In this document: positions 1 through 8,985 of the stretch, piece after piece
How the letters are laid out: every line of letters begins with the position of its first letter
How positions within the stretch are numbered: the stretch's first letter is position 1
NCBI RefSeq assembly: GCF_902506205.1
Contig: NZ_LR732816.1
Coordinates: forward strand, 3,050,993-3,114,992
DNA length: 64,000 nt
Source of the DNA: Brevundimonas sp. G8
GTDB taxonomy: Bacteria; Pseudomonadota; Alphaproteobacteria; Caulobacterales; Caulobacteraceae
Direction of reading: 5' to 3'
Notes under the pieces: generated by a model
The model's database searches: none
Seen by the model: only the letters and a program-made list of their open reading frames with translations
What the model was told of the DNA's origin: nothing
Program-made: the position numbers and the translations under genes

Positions 1-1
1 C

Positions 2-1381
2 TACGGCTTCCGCGTCATAGTCGAGGCGGAAGACGACTGTTATCGCGCGCTGGGGGTGATCCACCGCGAATGGCCGATGGTGCCCGAGCGGTTCAAGGAC
101 TTAATCTCGACGCCCAAGTCGAACAACTATCGCTCGCTGCACACGACCGTCGTCGGGCCGCGCGGTCTGCGCATCGAGATGCAGATCCGTACCGAGGACA
201 TGGACCGGATCGCGGAGGACGGCGTGGCGGCGCACTGGCGCTACAAGAACCAGTCCTACGGCTTCGACCGTGAGGCGATGGAGCAGGGCGGTGGGCGCGA
301 TCCGCTGCAGAACCTGCGCCACCTCGTTCAGGTGATCGAGCACGGCGAGGGCGGCGAGGACTGGGTCGAGCATGCCAAGCTCGAAATGTATCTGGATCAG
401 GTGTTCGTCTTCACGCCCAAGGGTCAACTGGTGACCCTGCCGCGCGGTGGGATGCCGCTGGACTTTGCCTATGCCGTCCACACCGAGGTCGGGGACACGG
501 CCGTCGGGGTCAAGGTCAATGGCGAGCTGAAACCGATGCGGACGCCGCTTCAGAACGGCGACGTGATCGAGATCATTCGCGGCTCCAAGCGCGAAGTGCC
601 GGCCGACTGGCGCAGCCTGACGGTGACGGGCCGCGCGCGCTCGGCCATCCGCCGTCACATCCGCACGTCGGAGCGGGAAGAGTTCATCAAGCTTGGCCGC
701 GTGGCGCTGGATCAGACGCTGGGGCGGGTGGAAAAGACCCTGACAGACGTGTCGTTGAAGCCGGTGCTGGAGATGCTGGCGGTCGCTAACGACGAGGATC
801 TGTTCGAGGGGCTGGGCCGGGGTCGGCTGTCGCCCACGACCGCTGCCGAAATCCTGTTCCCCGCACTGAAAGGGCGGCTGAAGGCCGGGCCTGAGAAGCA
901 GCGGATCGAGGGCGACAAGGCGCGGCTGTTCGTGCGCGGCGGCGGGCTGACGCCCGGTGTGACCGTGCATTTCGGTCAATGCTGCACGCCGGTGCCGGGT
1001 GACCGGATCGTGGGCATTCTGGAGCCGGAATCCGGCCTGACCGTACACACCATCGACTGCCAGACCCTGGCTGCCTTCGCGGACGATGATTCGGTCTGGC
1101 ACGACCTGCAATGGACGCCCCAGGCTGAGACGGACGCCGTCGCCGCCGCCCGTATTCGCGCGACGATCCGCAATGCGCCGGGCGTGCTGGGCCAGGTCAC
1201 AACCCTGATCGGCGAGGCCGGCGGCAATATCATCAACCTGTCGATGGCGCACCGTCAGCAGGACTTTTTTGACGTCGACGTGGACGTCGAGGTCGAGGAC
1301 GCTAAACACGCGACCATGATCATGGCGGCGCTGCGGGCCAATCCGTCGGTCGATTCCGTCGAGCGCGCGCGGGGCGAATGA
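2..1381 (+). CDS. spoT: Bifunctional (p)ppGpp synthetase/hydrolase (Rsh), 5' truncated by the window edge
   Basis: The reading frame is open from base 2, so 459 C-terminal residues of a RelA/SpoT protein are visible. The end of the synthetase domain is seen in NNYRSLHTTVVG and RIEMQIRT. A TGS domain follows (around MYLDQVFVFTPKG to FAYAVHTEVGD, fragment residues about 128-190), then a linker with the Cys-containing patch GQCCTPVPGD. An ACT domain ends the protein (about residues 385-455). The N-terminal HD hydrolase half lies outside the window, so bifunctionality is inferred: alphaproteobacteria usually carry one such enzyme for making and degrading the stringent-response alarmone. The stop codon overlaps the next ATG (ATGA), suggesting translational coupling to the LOG gene. 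Confidence 0.95.
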   Translation, partial: YGFRVIVEAEDDCYRALGVIHREWPMVPERFKDLISTPKSNNYRSLHTTVVGPRGLRIEMQIRTEDMDRIAEDGVAAHWRYKNQSYGFDREAMEQGGGRDPLQNLRHLVQVIEHGEGGEDWVEHAKLEMYLDQVFVFTPKGQLVTLPRGGMPLDFAYAVHTEVGDTAVGVKVNGELKPMRTPLQNGDVIEIIRGSKREVPADWRSLTVTGRARSAIRRHIRTSEREEFIKLGRVALDQTLGRVEKTLTDVSLKPVLEMLAVANDEDLFEGLGRGRLSPTTAAEILFPALKGRLKAGPEKQRIEGDKARLFVRGGGLTPGVTVHFGQCCTPVPGDRIVGILEPESGLTVHTIDCQTLAAFADDDSVWHDLQWTPQAETDAVAAARIRATIRNAPGVLGQVTTLIGEAGGNIINLSMAHRQQDFFDVDVDVEVEDAKHATMIMAALRANPSVDSVERARGE

Positions 1382-2136
1382 GCGATCCGACCAAGCCGAA
1401 CGCGGCCCAGATGGCGTCGGCGTCCTATCGCATGGCGGCCATGGATCAGGACTTCCTGCTGGGCGATTCCATGCGTGGGGTGCGGTTCCTGATGGAATAC
1501 GCCAAGCCCGAGGAGGCGCTGAGGGCTTGGGGCGTGCGCTCCACCATCGTCGTTTTCGGCAGCGCGCGCATCCGCGAGGGCCATCGCTGGTACGAAGAGG
1601 CGCGCGCCTTCGGTCGGCTGGCGTCCGAGCGGGGCGGGGCGTTTCGGGGTTCGGTGGGCGAGCCGCGCGACAACGTCATCGCCACCGGCGGCGGGCCGGG
1701 CATCATGGAGGCGGCCAATCGCGGTGCGGTGGATGCCGGCGCACCCTCCGTCGGGTTCAACATCGTCCTGCCGCACGAGCAGGAGCCGAACGCCTATTCG
1801 ACGCCGGAGTTGACCTTTCTGTTCCACTATTTCGCGATGCGGAAGATGCATCTGGCGATGCGGGCCAATGCGCTGGTGGTCTTCCCTGGCGGGTTCGGCA
1901 CCTTCGATGAGATGTTCGAGATGCTGACCCTGCGCCAGACGAAGAAAGCGCCGCCTGTGCCGGTCGTTCTGGTGGACAAGGCCTACTGGACCTCGGTCAT
2001 CGGTTTCGACGCCTTGGTCGAACATGGGATGATCGCGCGCTCGGACCTGGACCTGATCGGTTTCGCCGAGGACGCCGAGGGTGTTTGGGCTGAACTGCTG
2101 GCGCGCGGGCTGCGGCCGAACGAAAACATCGAATGA
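1378..2136 (+). CDS. LOG family protein (cytokinin riboside 5'-monophosphate phosphoribohydrolase-like)
   Basis: 252 residues. The family signature is complete: GGGPGIMEAANRGA at 104-117 and the active-site motif PGGFGTFDE at 170-178. LOG proteins cleave the N-glycosidic bond of nucleoside 5'-monophosphates and were formerly annotated as lysine decarboxylases. The protein carries about 50 extra residues before the Rossmann core, as in the longer bacterial subgroup. It starts inside the spoT stop codon and is followed by a 50-base gap before pyrE, so it may share the upstream transcript. The real bacterial substrate cannot be told from sequence. Confidence 0.88.
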   Translation: MSDPTKPNAAQMASASYRMAAMDQDFLLGDSMRGVRFLMEYAKPEEALRAWGVRSTIVVFGSARIREGHRWYEEARAFGRLASERGGAFRGSVGEPRDNVIATGGGPGIMEAANRGAVDAGAPSVGFNIVLPHEQEPNAYSTPELTFLFHYFAMRKMHLAMRANALVVFPGGFGTFDEMFEMLTLRQTKKAPPVPVVLVDKAYWTSVIGFDALVEHGMIARSDLDLIGFAEDAEGVWAELLARGLRPNENIE

Positions 2137-2186
2137 AGCGTCGCCGGAGGGTTCATCCGCGCGCGATCCGGGTCTAGAACCCCTTC

Positions 2187-2771
2187 ATGAACACCCAAGA
2201 CGTCCTCAACGAGTTTCGCGACGCTGGCGCCCTGCGCGAAGGCCATTTCGTCCTGTCGTCGGGCCTGCACAGCCCGGTCTTCCTGCAGAAGAACCTGGTC
2301 TTCATGGACGGCGCGCGCTGCGAGCGGCTGTGCAAAGCCTTGGCCGACAAGATCGTCGCCACGGTCGGCCCGGTCGATGTCGCCATATCGCCTGCCGTGG
2401 GGGGCATCATCCCCGGCTATGAGACGGCCAAAAACCTGAAGGTCCGTTCGATGTACGTCGAACGCGAGGGCGGTCAGTTCAAGCTGCGTCGCGGCTTCTC
2501 GGTCGAGCCTGGTGAGAAGGTCGTCATGGTCGAGGACATCGTCACGACAGGTCTGTCGTCGCGTGAGTGCATCGCCGCCATCCAGGCGGCCGGGGGCGAG
2601 GTGATCGCCGCCGCCTGCATCGTCGATCGCTCGGGCGGCAAGGTGGACGTGGGCGTGCCGCTGATCGCCCTGGCCTCACTTGAGGTGCCGGCCTATGCGG
2701 CCGACGCCTTGCCGCCGGAACTGGCCGCGCTTCCGGTGGAAGATCCCGGCAGCCGCAGATTGTCGAAGTAG
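2187..2771 (+). CDS. pyrE: Orotate phosphoribosyltransferase
   Basis: 194 residues, the normal length. The enzyme joins orotate and PRPP to orotidine monophosphate in de novo pyrimidine synthesis in the cytoplasm. The PRPP-binding loop [14 protein letters not shown] lies at 112-125, and an N-terminal substrate segment ([13 protein letters not shown]) is present. The ATG at 2187 gives the expected N-terminus. pdxJ starts four bases after the TAG stop, so pyrE, pdxJ and acpS look like one transcription unit. Confidence 0.95.
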   Translation: MNTQDVLNEFRDAGALREGHFVLSSGLHSPVFLQKNLVFMDGARCERLCKALADKIVATVGPVDVAISPAVGGIIPGYETAKNLKVRSMYVEREGGQFKLRRGFSVEPGEKVVMVEDIVTTGLSSRECIAAIQAAGGEVIAAACIVDRSGGKVDVGVPLIALASLEVPAYAADALPPELAALPVEDPGSRRLSK

Positions 2772-2775
2772 AGCC

Positions 2776-3516
2776 ATGCGCGAACGGGTCAGGCTGGGCG
2801 TCAACATCGACCACGTCGCGACCGTGCGGAATGCGCGCGGTGGGACGCACCCCGATCCGGCCCGCGCGGCCGAGGCGGCCCTCGCGGCGGGCGCGGACGG
2901 CATCACCGCCCACCTGCGCGAAGATCGCCGCCACATCACCGACGCGGACATCGACGTGCTGAGTGCTCTGTGTGCGCGAGCGGGCAAGCCGTTGAATTTC
3001 GAGATGGCGGTGACCGAGGAAATGCTGGCCATCGCCATGCGTCATCGACCCCATGCCGCCTGCCTGGTGCCCGAGCGGCGCGAGGAGGTGACGACCGAGG
3101 GCGGTCTGGCGGTCGCCGGTCACGAGGCGCGGATCGCGCCTGTGGTCAAGACGCTGACGGACGCCGGCATACGGGTCTCGCTGTTCATCGAACCGTCCGA
3201 AGATCAGGTCGAGGCCGCCGCCGCCGTGGGCGCTCAGGTGGTGGAGTTCCACACCGGCCGCTATTGCCATCTGACCGATCCCGGCGAGCGTGAGGTCGAG
3301 TTCGAACGTTTAGCCGCCGCCGCCGCCCAGGCCGACATCCTGGGCCTGGAGGTCCACGCCGGGCACGGGCTGGATTACGCCACGGCGCCGCGCATGCTGG
3401 CGATCCCCGAGGTTCGTGAGTTGAACATCGGCCATTTCCTGATCGGCGATTCGATCTTCATCGGCCTGGACGGCGCGATCCGTCGCATGCGGGCCGCGAT
3501 GGATTCGGCGAAATGA
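2776..3516 (+). CDS. pdxJ: Pyridoxine 5'-phosphate synthase
   Basis: 246 residues. The enzyme condenses 1-deoxyxylulose 5-phosphate with aminoacetone phosphate to pyridoxine 5'-phosphate, the last ring-forming step of DXP-dependent vitamin B6 synthesis. The N-terminus [16 protein letters not shown] is the family hallmark. The longer open frame begins at 2680 inside pyrE; I chose the ATG at 2776 because the conserved N-terminus begins there and it sits four bases after the pyrE stop. Its TGA overlaps the acpS ATG by four bases. The pdxJ-acpS order is the common proteobacterial one. Confidence 0.96.
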   Translation: MRERVRLGVNIDHVATVRNARGGTHPDPARAAEAALAAGADGITAHLREDRRHITDADIDVLSALCARAGKPLNFEMAVTEEMLAIAMRHRPHAACLVPERREEVTTEGGLAVAGHEARIAPVVKTLTDAGIRVSLFIEPSEDQVEAAAAVGAQVVEFHTGRYCHLTDPGEREVEFERLAAAAAQADILGLEVHAGHGLDYATAPRMLAIPEVRELNIGHFLIGDSIFIGLDGAIRRMRAAMDSAK

Positions 3517-3914
3517 TCGTCGGCGTGGGCGCGGACCTGTCGGACATTCGGCGCATCCAGGCGTCGTTGGATCGGTTTGGAGATCGCTTCAAAACCCGCT
3601 GCTTCACCGAACTGGAACGCTCCCGCTCGGATCGCAAGCCTGATCCGGCCTGGAGCTACGCCAAGCGGTTCGCGGCAAAGGAGGCCTGCGCCAAGGCGCT
3701 GGGCACGGGAATGCGGGCCGATGTCTATTGGCGGGACATGGGGGTGGTGAACCTGCGCTCCGGTCAGCCGACCCTGGCGCTGACTGGGCATGCCGCCAAG
3801 CATCTGGCGCGCCTGACGCCGGCGGGGCACGAGGCGAAAATCCACCTGACCCTGAGCGACGAACACCCCTATGCACTCGCCTTCGTGGTGATCGAAGCCT
3901 TGCCGCAGTCGTAA
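3513..3914 (+). CDS. acpS: Holo-[acyl-carrier-protein] synthase
   Basis: 133 residues. It transfers 4'-phosphopantetheine from CoA to the serine of acyl carrier protein, activating fatty acid synthesis. The two metal-binding motifs are visible: GVGADLSDI with Asp8 and [11 protein letters not shown] with Glu57. The ATG overlaps the pdxJ stop (ATGA), implying coupling. The next gene, lepB, follows after a 44-57 base gap. Length and motifs are standard for the AcpS type rather than the Sfp type. Confidence 0.95.
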   Translation: MIVGVGADLSDIRRIQASLDRFGDRFKTRCFTELERSRSDRKPDPAWSYAKRFAAKEACAKALGTGMRADVYWRDMGVVNLRSGQPTLALTGHAAKHLARLTPAGHEAKIHLTLSDEHPYALAFVVIEALPQS

Positions 3915-3958
3915 TGAGGTTATAGGCGTGCGCGACGACCGCGAACACGCGGCAAGGG

Positions 3959-4876
3959 ATGCCTGATCGCATGAGCGAAGACCAAAAGCCCCACGACGCC
4001 AAGCGTGACGCCACGCCCGAGGAAGTCTTCGCGGCGTCGGAGGCCGACGCGCCGGTCGAGGCGGTTAGGTCGCCGAGTTCGAACGCGACCACGTCAACCC
4101 AGAAGGTCTATGCGCAAAAGCCGGGCGGTCGCGACAAGACGCCGTCTGCCGCCAGCGAAACCGGTGAAATCTTTAAGACCATCGTCTTCGCCCTGCTGAT
4201 CGCGATGGTGCTGCGGATCTTCCTGTTCCAGCCCTTCACCATCCCATCGGCCTCGATGGAGCCCAACCTCTACGAAGGCGACTATATCGTCGTGTCGAAG
4301 TGGTCGTATGGCTTCTCGAAACACTCGATCCCGTTCAGCCCGCCGCTGTTCGACGGCCGGATCATGGGCTCGGCGCCCAAGCGCGGCGACATCGTCGTGT
4401 TCAAACTGCCGCGTGACAACAAGACGGACTTCATCAAGCGCGTGATCGGCCTGCCTGGCGACCGCATCCAGATGATCGCCAACAAGCTGTATATCAACGA
4501 CAAGCCGGTTCAGGACGTCGTCGTCAGCGAGCAGGAGATCAACGACATCTTCGGCCCGCGCCCCGTGACCGAGGTCCGTGAGACCCTGCCGGAAGGCAAG
4601 AGCTTCATGACCCAAGACTTCGGTCCCGGAAACGATCTGGACGACACCCCGGTCTATGAAGTCCCGGCTGGCCATTACTTCATGATGGGCGACAACCGCG
4701 ACAACTCGATCGACAGCCGCGTCGAACAGTCCAGCGGCGTGGGCATGGTTCCGGCCGAGAACCTGGTCGGAAAGGCGCAGATCATCCTGTTCTCCTGGAA
4801 GCCTGGTTCGTCGCTGTGGAACCCCGTCAGCTGGTTCAACGTGCGGCTCGACCGGTTCTTCAACGTCTTGAAGTAA
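3959..4876 (+). CDS. lepB: Signal peptidase I
   Basis: 305 residues from the first ATG. This inner-membrane serine protease removes signal peptides from exported proteins. A hydrophilic, low-complexity N-terminal stretch of about 70 residues precedes a membrane segment (about 72-92). Then come the catalytic serine in IPSASMEP (Ser99), the catalytic lysine in FIKRVIGLPGDR (Lys160) and the box GDNRDNSIDSR. Another ATG lies at 3971 (M-S-E-D). AAGGG sits directly before 3959 and 12 bases before 3971, so the start is not settled. The stop TAA overlaps the rnc ATG by one base (TAATG). Confidence 0.95.
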   Translation: MPDRMSEDQKPHDAKRDATPEEVFAASEADAPVEAVRSPSSNATTSTQKVYAQKPGGRDKTPSAASETGEIFKTIVFALLIAMVLRIFLFQPFTIPSASMEPNLYEGDYIVVSKWSYGFSKHSIPFSPPLFDGRIMGSAPKRGDIVVFKLPRDNKTDFIKRVIGLPGDRIQMIANKLYINDKPVQDVVVSEQEINDIFGPRPVTEVRETLPEGKSFMTQDFGPGNDLDDTPVYEVPAGHYFMMGDNRDNSIDSRVEQSSGVGMVPAENLVGKAQIILFSWKPGSSLWNPVSWFNVRLDRFFNVLK

Positions 4877-5586
4877 TGACGAATACGCGAGCCGAAGCCG
4901 TCACGGCGCTGGAAACGCGCCTGGGACACACGTTCAAGGACAAGCCCCTGCTGGAGCGCGCCCTGACCCACGCCAGCGTGGGCGAGGGGGCGCCGGTCGG
5001 GATCCACGGCCCGCGCGACAACGAGCGGCTGGAGTTCCTGGGCGACCGGGTGCTGGGACTGCTGGTCGCCGAACGGCTGTCGACCGAGTTCCCGACGGCG
5101 GATGAGGGTCAGCTGTCCTCAAGCCTGCATGCTCTGGTCGATAAGACCGCCTGCGCCCGTGTCGGCGAGGCTTTGGGCGTCGGTCCGGCCATGCGTCTGT
5201 CGCCCGGCGAGACCAAGACGGGCGGGCGCCGCAAGGCAGGCGTCATCGCCGATGCGGTCGAAGCGATCCTGGCGGCCGTCTATCTGGACGGCGGCCTGGA
5301 TGCGGCGCGGCGCTTCTTCGAAGTCGCCTGGGCCGACGAACTGTCGGCGCCGCCGTCGCGCACCGTGACCAACCCCAAGTCGGCGTTGCAGGAATGGGCG
5401 CAAGGCAAGGGCAGGCCGCTGCCCACCTATCGCGTGTCGGATCGGACGGGTTCGGATCATGCGCCCACGTTCACCGTCGAAGTTTCCGTCCAGGACGTGC
5501 AGCCCTTGACCGCGCAAGGGCGTTCGCGTCAGGAGGCGGAGAAGGCGGCCGCAACGGCTCTCCTCAAACGTGAAGGCGTCATTTGA
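4876..5586 (+). CDS. rnc: Ribonuclease III
   Basis: 236 residues. Cleaves double-stranded RNA, including rRNA precursors and regulatory duplexes. The catalytic signature NERLEFLGD is at 49-57 and the second acidic pair is Asp126 and Glu129 (IADAVEAIL). A double-stranded RNA-binding domain occupies roughly the last 75 residues (SALQEWAQGKG onward). The frame is open from 4816, but ATG 4876 overlaps the lepB stop and gives the expected N-terminus. lepB-rnc-era is a widely conserved operon order; the rnc stop overlaps the era start (TTGA). Confidence 0.96.
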   Translation: MTNTRAEAVTALETRLGHTFKDKPLLERALTHASVGEGAPVGIHGPRDNERLEFLGDRVLGLLVAERLSTEFPTADEGQLSSSLHALVDKTACARVGEALGVGPAMRLSPGETKTGGRRKAGVIADAVEAILAAVYLDGGLDAARRFFEVAWADELSAPPSRTVTNPKSALQEWAQGKGRPLPTYRVSDRTGSDHAPTFTVEVSVQDVQPLTAQGRSRQEAEKAAATALLKREGVI

Positions 5587-6530
5587 CCGATTTCGAAAAC
5601 CAGCGCGCGGGCTTCGCCGCCATAATCGGCGCGCCGAACGCCGGCAAGTCCACGCTGGTGAACCGGCTGACAGGGTCCAAGGTCTCCATCGTCACGCAGA
5701 AGGTGCAGACCACGCGCTTTCCCGTGCGGGGCATTGCCATGGAAGGCGACGCCCAGATCGTGCTGGTGGATACGCCCGGCATCTTCACCCCGCGCCGTCG
5801 CCTGGACCGGGCCATGGTCGCCTCGGCCTGGGGCGGGGCGCAGGATGCAGATATCGTCGTCCACCTGATCGACGCCCAGTCGCACATCAACTCGGAAGGC
5901 CGTGAAGGCACGGCGGCGGATCGCCGCTCGGCCGAGGACACCGAGACCATCATAGCCAACCTGCAATCCACCGGCACCAAGGTGGTGCTGGCGCTGAACA
6001 AGATCGACGGCATGCGCCGCGACACCCTGCTGGCTCTGTCGCAGAAGATGTTCGAGAGCGGCGTCTATTCCGAGGTCTATATGATCTCGGCCGCCAACGG
6101 CGACGGCGTCAAGGACCTGAAACAGCGTCTGGCCCTGTCCATGCCCAAGGGGCCGTGGCTCTATCCCGAGGATCAGGCGGCCGATGTGCCTGTGCGGGTT
6201 CTGGCGGCGGAGATCACGCGCGAGAAGGTCTATCTGCGCGTCCACGAAGAACTGCCCTATTCAGCGGCGGTCGAGACGACCAGTTTCGAGGAGCGCGCCG
6301 ACGGCTCGGCTCGGATTGAACAGACCATCTATGTCGAGCGCGAGAGCCAGCGGCCCATCGTCCTGGGCAAGGGCGGCCAGACGCTGAAATGGATCGGCCA
6401 GAAGTCGCGCGAGGAGCTGAACGAGTTGCTCGGCCGCCAGGTCCACCTGTTCCTGACCGTCAAGGTCGATCCGAAGTGGCAGGATTCGCGGGCGCTCTAC
6501 GCCCAGTTCGGTCTGGATTTTGACGTCTGA
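5583..6530 (+). CDS. era: GTPase Era
   Basis: 315 residues. This essential GTPase binds 16S rRNA and helps assemble the 30S subunit. The G1 loop GAPNAGKS is at 16-23, G3 DTPG at 63-66 and an NKID G4 motif near 139. A C-terminal KH domain contains GKGGQTLKWIGQKSRE. The start is TTG at 5583, overlapping the rnc stop in TTGA; I prefer it because no ATG lies near the conserved N-terminus. Coupling with rnc suits their shared role in rRNA maturation. Confidence 0.96.
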   Translation: MTDFENQRAGFAAIIGAPNAGKSTLVNRLTGSKVSIVTQKVQTTRFPVRGIAMEGDAQIVLVDTPGIFTPRRRLDRAMVASAWGGAQDADIVVHLIDAQSHINSEGREGTAADRRSAEDTETIIANLQSTGTKVVLALNKIDGMRRDTLLALSQKMFESGVYSEVYMISAANGDGVKDLKQRLALSMPKGPWLYPEDQAADVPVRVLAAEITREKVYLRVHEELPYSAAVETTSFEERADGSARIEQTIYVERESQRPIVLGKGGQTLKWIGQKSREELNELLGRQVHLFLTVKVDPKWQDSRALYAQFGLDFDV

Positions 6531-6536
6531 GTTCCT

Positions 6537-7784
6537 GTGTTTGAAGTACCGCGTACCGCCGGGGGCCATCCCCGGCTCGTTCTGGGCGTCCTTGGGGCGC
6601 TGATCCTCGGCGGCGCGGTCTGGGGCGGCATCGCCACGGCTGTTCCACCCAAGACCGATGCAGCCTTGGTGACGGAGCGGGCCGATGCGCCGCCGCGTCC
6701 GCCCTTGGTCGTGGTTCATGACCTGCCGCAACTGGCGGCGCGCCTGGATCGCGAGGGGGCAGCTGGTCGGTTCATGGGGGCGGTTCTGGTGGCCAAGGGC
6801 GACCGGGTGCTGTTCCGCCAGGTCTATGGCAAGGCGAACTATGAGCGAGACCAGCCTCTGGCGCTCAATTCGCGTTTCCGCCTGGCCTCGATCTCCAAAC
6901 AGTTCACGGCGACGGCGATCCTGAAGCTTCAGGACGAAGGCAAGTTGAACGTCTCCGATCCCGTCTGCAAATGGATTCAGCCCTGCCCGCCGGCCTGGGC
7001 GTCGGTGCGGATCAGCCATTTGCTGTCGCACACCTCGGGCATTCCCGACCTGATGGCGCGGCCCGGTTGGGGCATGCGACGCACGACCCCGGCGACGCTG
7101 GATGAACTGACAGAGGATTCGAAGCGGTTTGGTCTTCAGTTCGAACCGGGAACCGAGGTCCGATACGACAACGCCGCCTTCAACCTGGCCGCCGCCATCG
7201 TCGAAAAGGCCAGCGGCAAGCCCTATCAGACCTATATGCGCGAGACCTTCTTCAAGCCTCTGGGCATGAAGGACAGCGGACTGGATCTGGACGGCGGTGA
7301 GCACGGCGTCATCATGGGCTACGCCAACTTTCCCGGCGGCCTGGCGGCCCAGCCGAACGCCAATACCTCCATCGTTGCGGGGGCGGGCGCGGTCTATTCG
7401 ACGCTGGACGACCTGCTGGTCTGGCAAAGAGCGCTGCATCGCGGCGCGCTGCTGACGCCGGGCAGTTACCAGCAGATGCTGGCCGACCATGCGCCAGCGG
7501 ACATGAAACCGAACGAACGCAGCCATCCGCGTCGGGACTGGGGTTTCGGCATCTTCGCCAATCGCCTGGGCGATCAGGTGCAGCCCAGTTTCCAGGACCG
7601 CCAGATCTATCACACCGGTAGCTGGGGCGGGTTCCGCAACCTGATGCTCTATCAGCCCGACGCCGACGTGACGGTGATCGTCCTGTCCAACAACTATCAC
7701 CTGCGCGACCAAGTCTTCCTGATCAGCCAGCAGGCGATGGCCGAGGCCCTGGGCCGCGAGTTTCCGACCACGCTGGCGCGCTGA
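6537..7784 (+). CDS. Serine hydrolase of the beta-lactamase/esterase (class C-like) family
   Basis: 415 residues. A GTG start lies 6 bases after the era stop. A hydrophobic segment (about 14-36) near the N-terminus should export or anchor it in the envelope. The penicillin-binding fold motifs are present: SxxK as SISK at 118-121, YxN as YDN at 210-212, and HTGSWGG near residue 360 in place of KTG. Family members are D-alanyl-D-alanine carboxypeptidases, esterases or peptidases; true class C beta-lactamase activity cannot be claimed. It follows era closely, but its function is unrelated, so co-transcription may be incidental. Confidence 0.85.
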   Translation: MFEVPRTAGGHPRLVLGVLGALILGGAVWGGIATAVPPKTDAALVTERADAPPRPPLVVVHDLPQLAARLDREGAAGRFMGAVLVAKGDRVLFRQVYGKANYERDQPLALNSRFRLASISKQFTATAILKLQDEGKLNVSDPVCKWIQPCPPAWASVRISHLLSHTSGIPDLMARPGWGMRRTTPATLDELTEDSKRFGLQFEPGTEVRYDNAAFNLAAAIVEKASGKPYQTYMRETFFKPLGMKDSGLDLDGGEHGVIMGYANFPGGLAAQPNANTSIVAGAGAVYSTLDDLLVWQRALHRGALLTPGSYQQMLADHAPADMKPNERSHPRRDWGFGIFANRLGDQVQPSFQDRQIYHTGSWGGFRNLMLYQPDADVTVIVLSNNYHLRDQVFLISQQAMAEALGREFPTTLAR

Positions 7785-7839
7785 GGGGAACATCGGAGGT
7801 GAATGTCGGTTAGCAGAATGCCGACAGGAAGGACCGCCG

Positions 7840-8457
7840 ATGAAAGCCTTGATTCTCAACTGCACGCTGAAACCGTCGCCTGAGACATCCAGCACCGAAG
7901 CCCTGGCCCAGGTGGTTATCGACGAACTGGCGAAGGGCGGAGCCGAGACCGAGCTGGTGCGGCTGGTCGATCTGAACCTCAAACCCGGTGTGAAGACCGA
8001 CGAGGGCGAAGGCGACGACTGGCCTTCGGTTCATGCCAAGATCATGGCTGCAAACATCGTGGTCTTCGCCACGCCCACCTGGGTCGGCCAGATGTCCAGT
8101 GTTTGCATGCGGGCGCTGGAGCGGATGGACGCTCTCTTTGAGGAAACTGACGACGGTGGTCGTCCTGTGGCCTTCGGCAAGGTTGCGGGTATCGTCATCA
8201 CGGGGAACGAGGACGGGGCCCACCACATCGTCGCCACCGTATCTCAGGCCCTGATCGACATGGGCTTCACAATCCCGGCCCAAAGCTGGACCTACTGGCA
8301 CCTCGGCCCAGGCGCAGGGCCCGACTATGTCGAGACCGACCAGGGGCACGACTATTCTGATCGAGTGGGGCGCAATGCGGCGCGTAACCTGCTGGCTTTG
8401 GCCAGGGTGTTGAAGCCAGATACCTATCCTGTTCCAGAAAGCGGGGAACAGGACTAG
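7840..8457 (+). CDS. NAD(P)H-dependent oxidoreductase, flavodoxin-like fold
   Basis: 205 residues. The N-terminus KALILNCTLKPSPETSST is the phosphate-binding loop of NADPH-dependent FMN reductase/flavodoxin-like proteins, and TPTWVGQMSSVC is the second flavin-contacting loop. Such proteins use FMN to reduce quinones, azo compounds or flavins; the substrate here is unknown. The gene stands alone, with 55 bases upstream of the ATG and a 9-base gap to the next gene. Confidence 0.8.
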   Translation: MKALILNCTLKPSPETSSTEALAQVVIDELAKGGAETELVRLVDLNLKPGVKTDEGEGDDWPSVHAKIMAANIVVFATPTWVGQMSSVCMRALERMDALFEETDDGGRPVAFGKVAGIVITGNEDGAHHIVATVSQALIDMGFTIPAQSWTYWHLGPGAGPDYVETDQGHDYSDRVGRNAARNLLALARVLKPDTYPVPESGEQD

Positions 8458-8466
8458 AACAGCGAC

Positions 8467-8985
8467 ATGATCGCTGTCCTGCTCGCCGCTCTCGTTCTTC
8501 AGTCGTCCGCGCCGCCCCTCGCGGCCATGGTGCCGCCGCGCGATGACTCTATCGGCATCCGAGCTCAGCAGGGTGGAAGCGAGGCCGCTACAACCCTGGA
8601 TCGCATGCATCAGGCGGCGTCCCGGGCGGATGGTGCGACCTATTTCGACCAGTTCTCCACTGGGGCGCGCTTCATTGGCACCGATGCTTCGGAGCATTGG
8701 GACATCGAACAGTTCAAGGCTTATGCCGAACCGTTGTTCGCCAAGGGCCAGGGTTGGACCTATCGTCCGCGCGATCGGACCGTGATAGTTTCAGGAGACT
8801 TCGCCTGGTTCGATGAAAAGTTGGACAATGACGCTTATGGCGAGTTGCGGGGTTCCGGGCTTCTCCGTCGACAAGGGGGCGGAGAGATTTGGAAGATCGA
8901 GCAATATGTCCTGAGCTTCGCGATTCCGAATGACGACGCGCGCGCAGTCGTCGACCTCATTCGCGATCCCGCCGAAGCCCCCTGA
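8467..8985 (+). CDS. Secreted SnoaL/NTF2-like (DUF4440-type) protein
   Basis: 172 residues with a signal peptide-like N-terminus (hydrophobic residues about 2-20). The rest reads as one NTF2-like domain: a helical TLDRMHQAASRADGATYFDQF start, then FIGTDASEHWDIEQFKAY and a strand-rich half with GDFAWFDEKLDN and GSGLLRRQGGGEIWKIEQY. Related proteins act as ketosteroid isomerase-like enzymes or have no known activity. The stop TGA overlaps the recO ATG by one base, so it is probably transcribed with recO. Confidence 0.75.
   Translation: MIAVLLAALVLQSSAPPLAAMVPPRDDSIGIRAQQGGSEAATTLDRMHQAASRADGATYFDQFSTGARFIGTDASEHWDIEQFKAYAEPLFAKGQGWTYRPRDRTVIVSGDFAWFDEKLDNDAYGELRGSGLLRRQGGGEIWKIEQYVLSFAIPNDDARAVVDLIRDPAEAP

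Noticed and set aside
6537..7784. Antibiotic-resistance beta-lactamase
   Set aside because: SxxK and YxN are shared with esterases and peptidases, and the KTG box is replaced; a resistance function is not supported.
6261..7982. 573-codon minus-strand open frame
   Set aside because: Antisense to era and the serine hydrolase, which both have complete family motifs.
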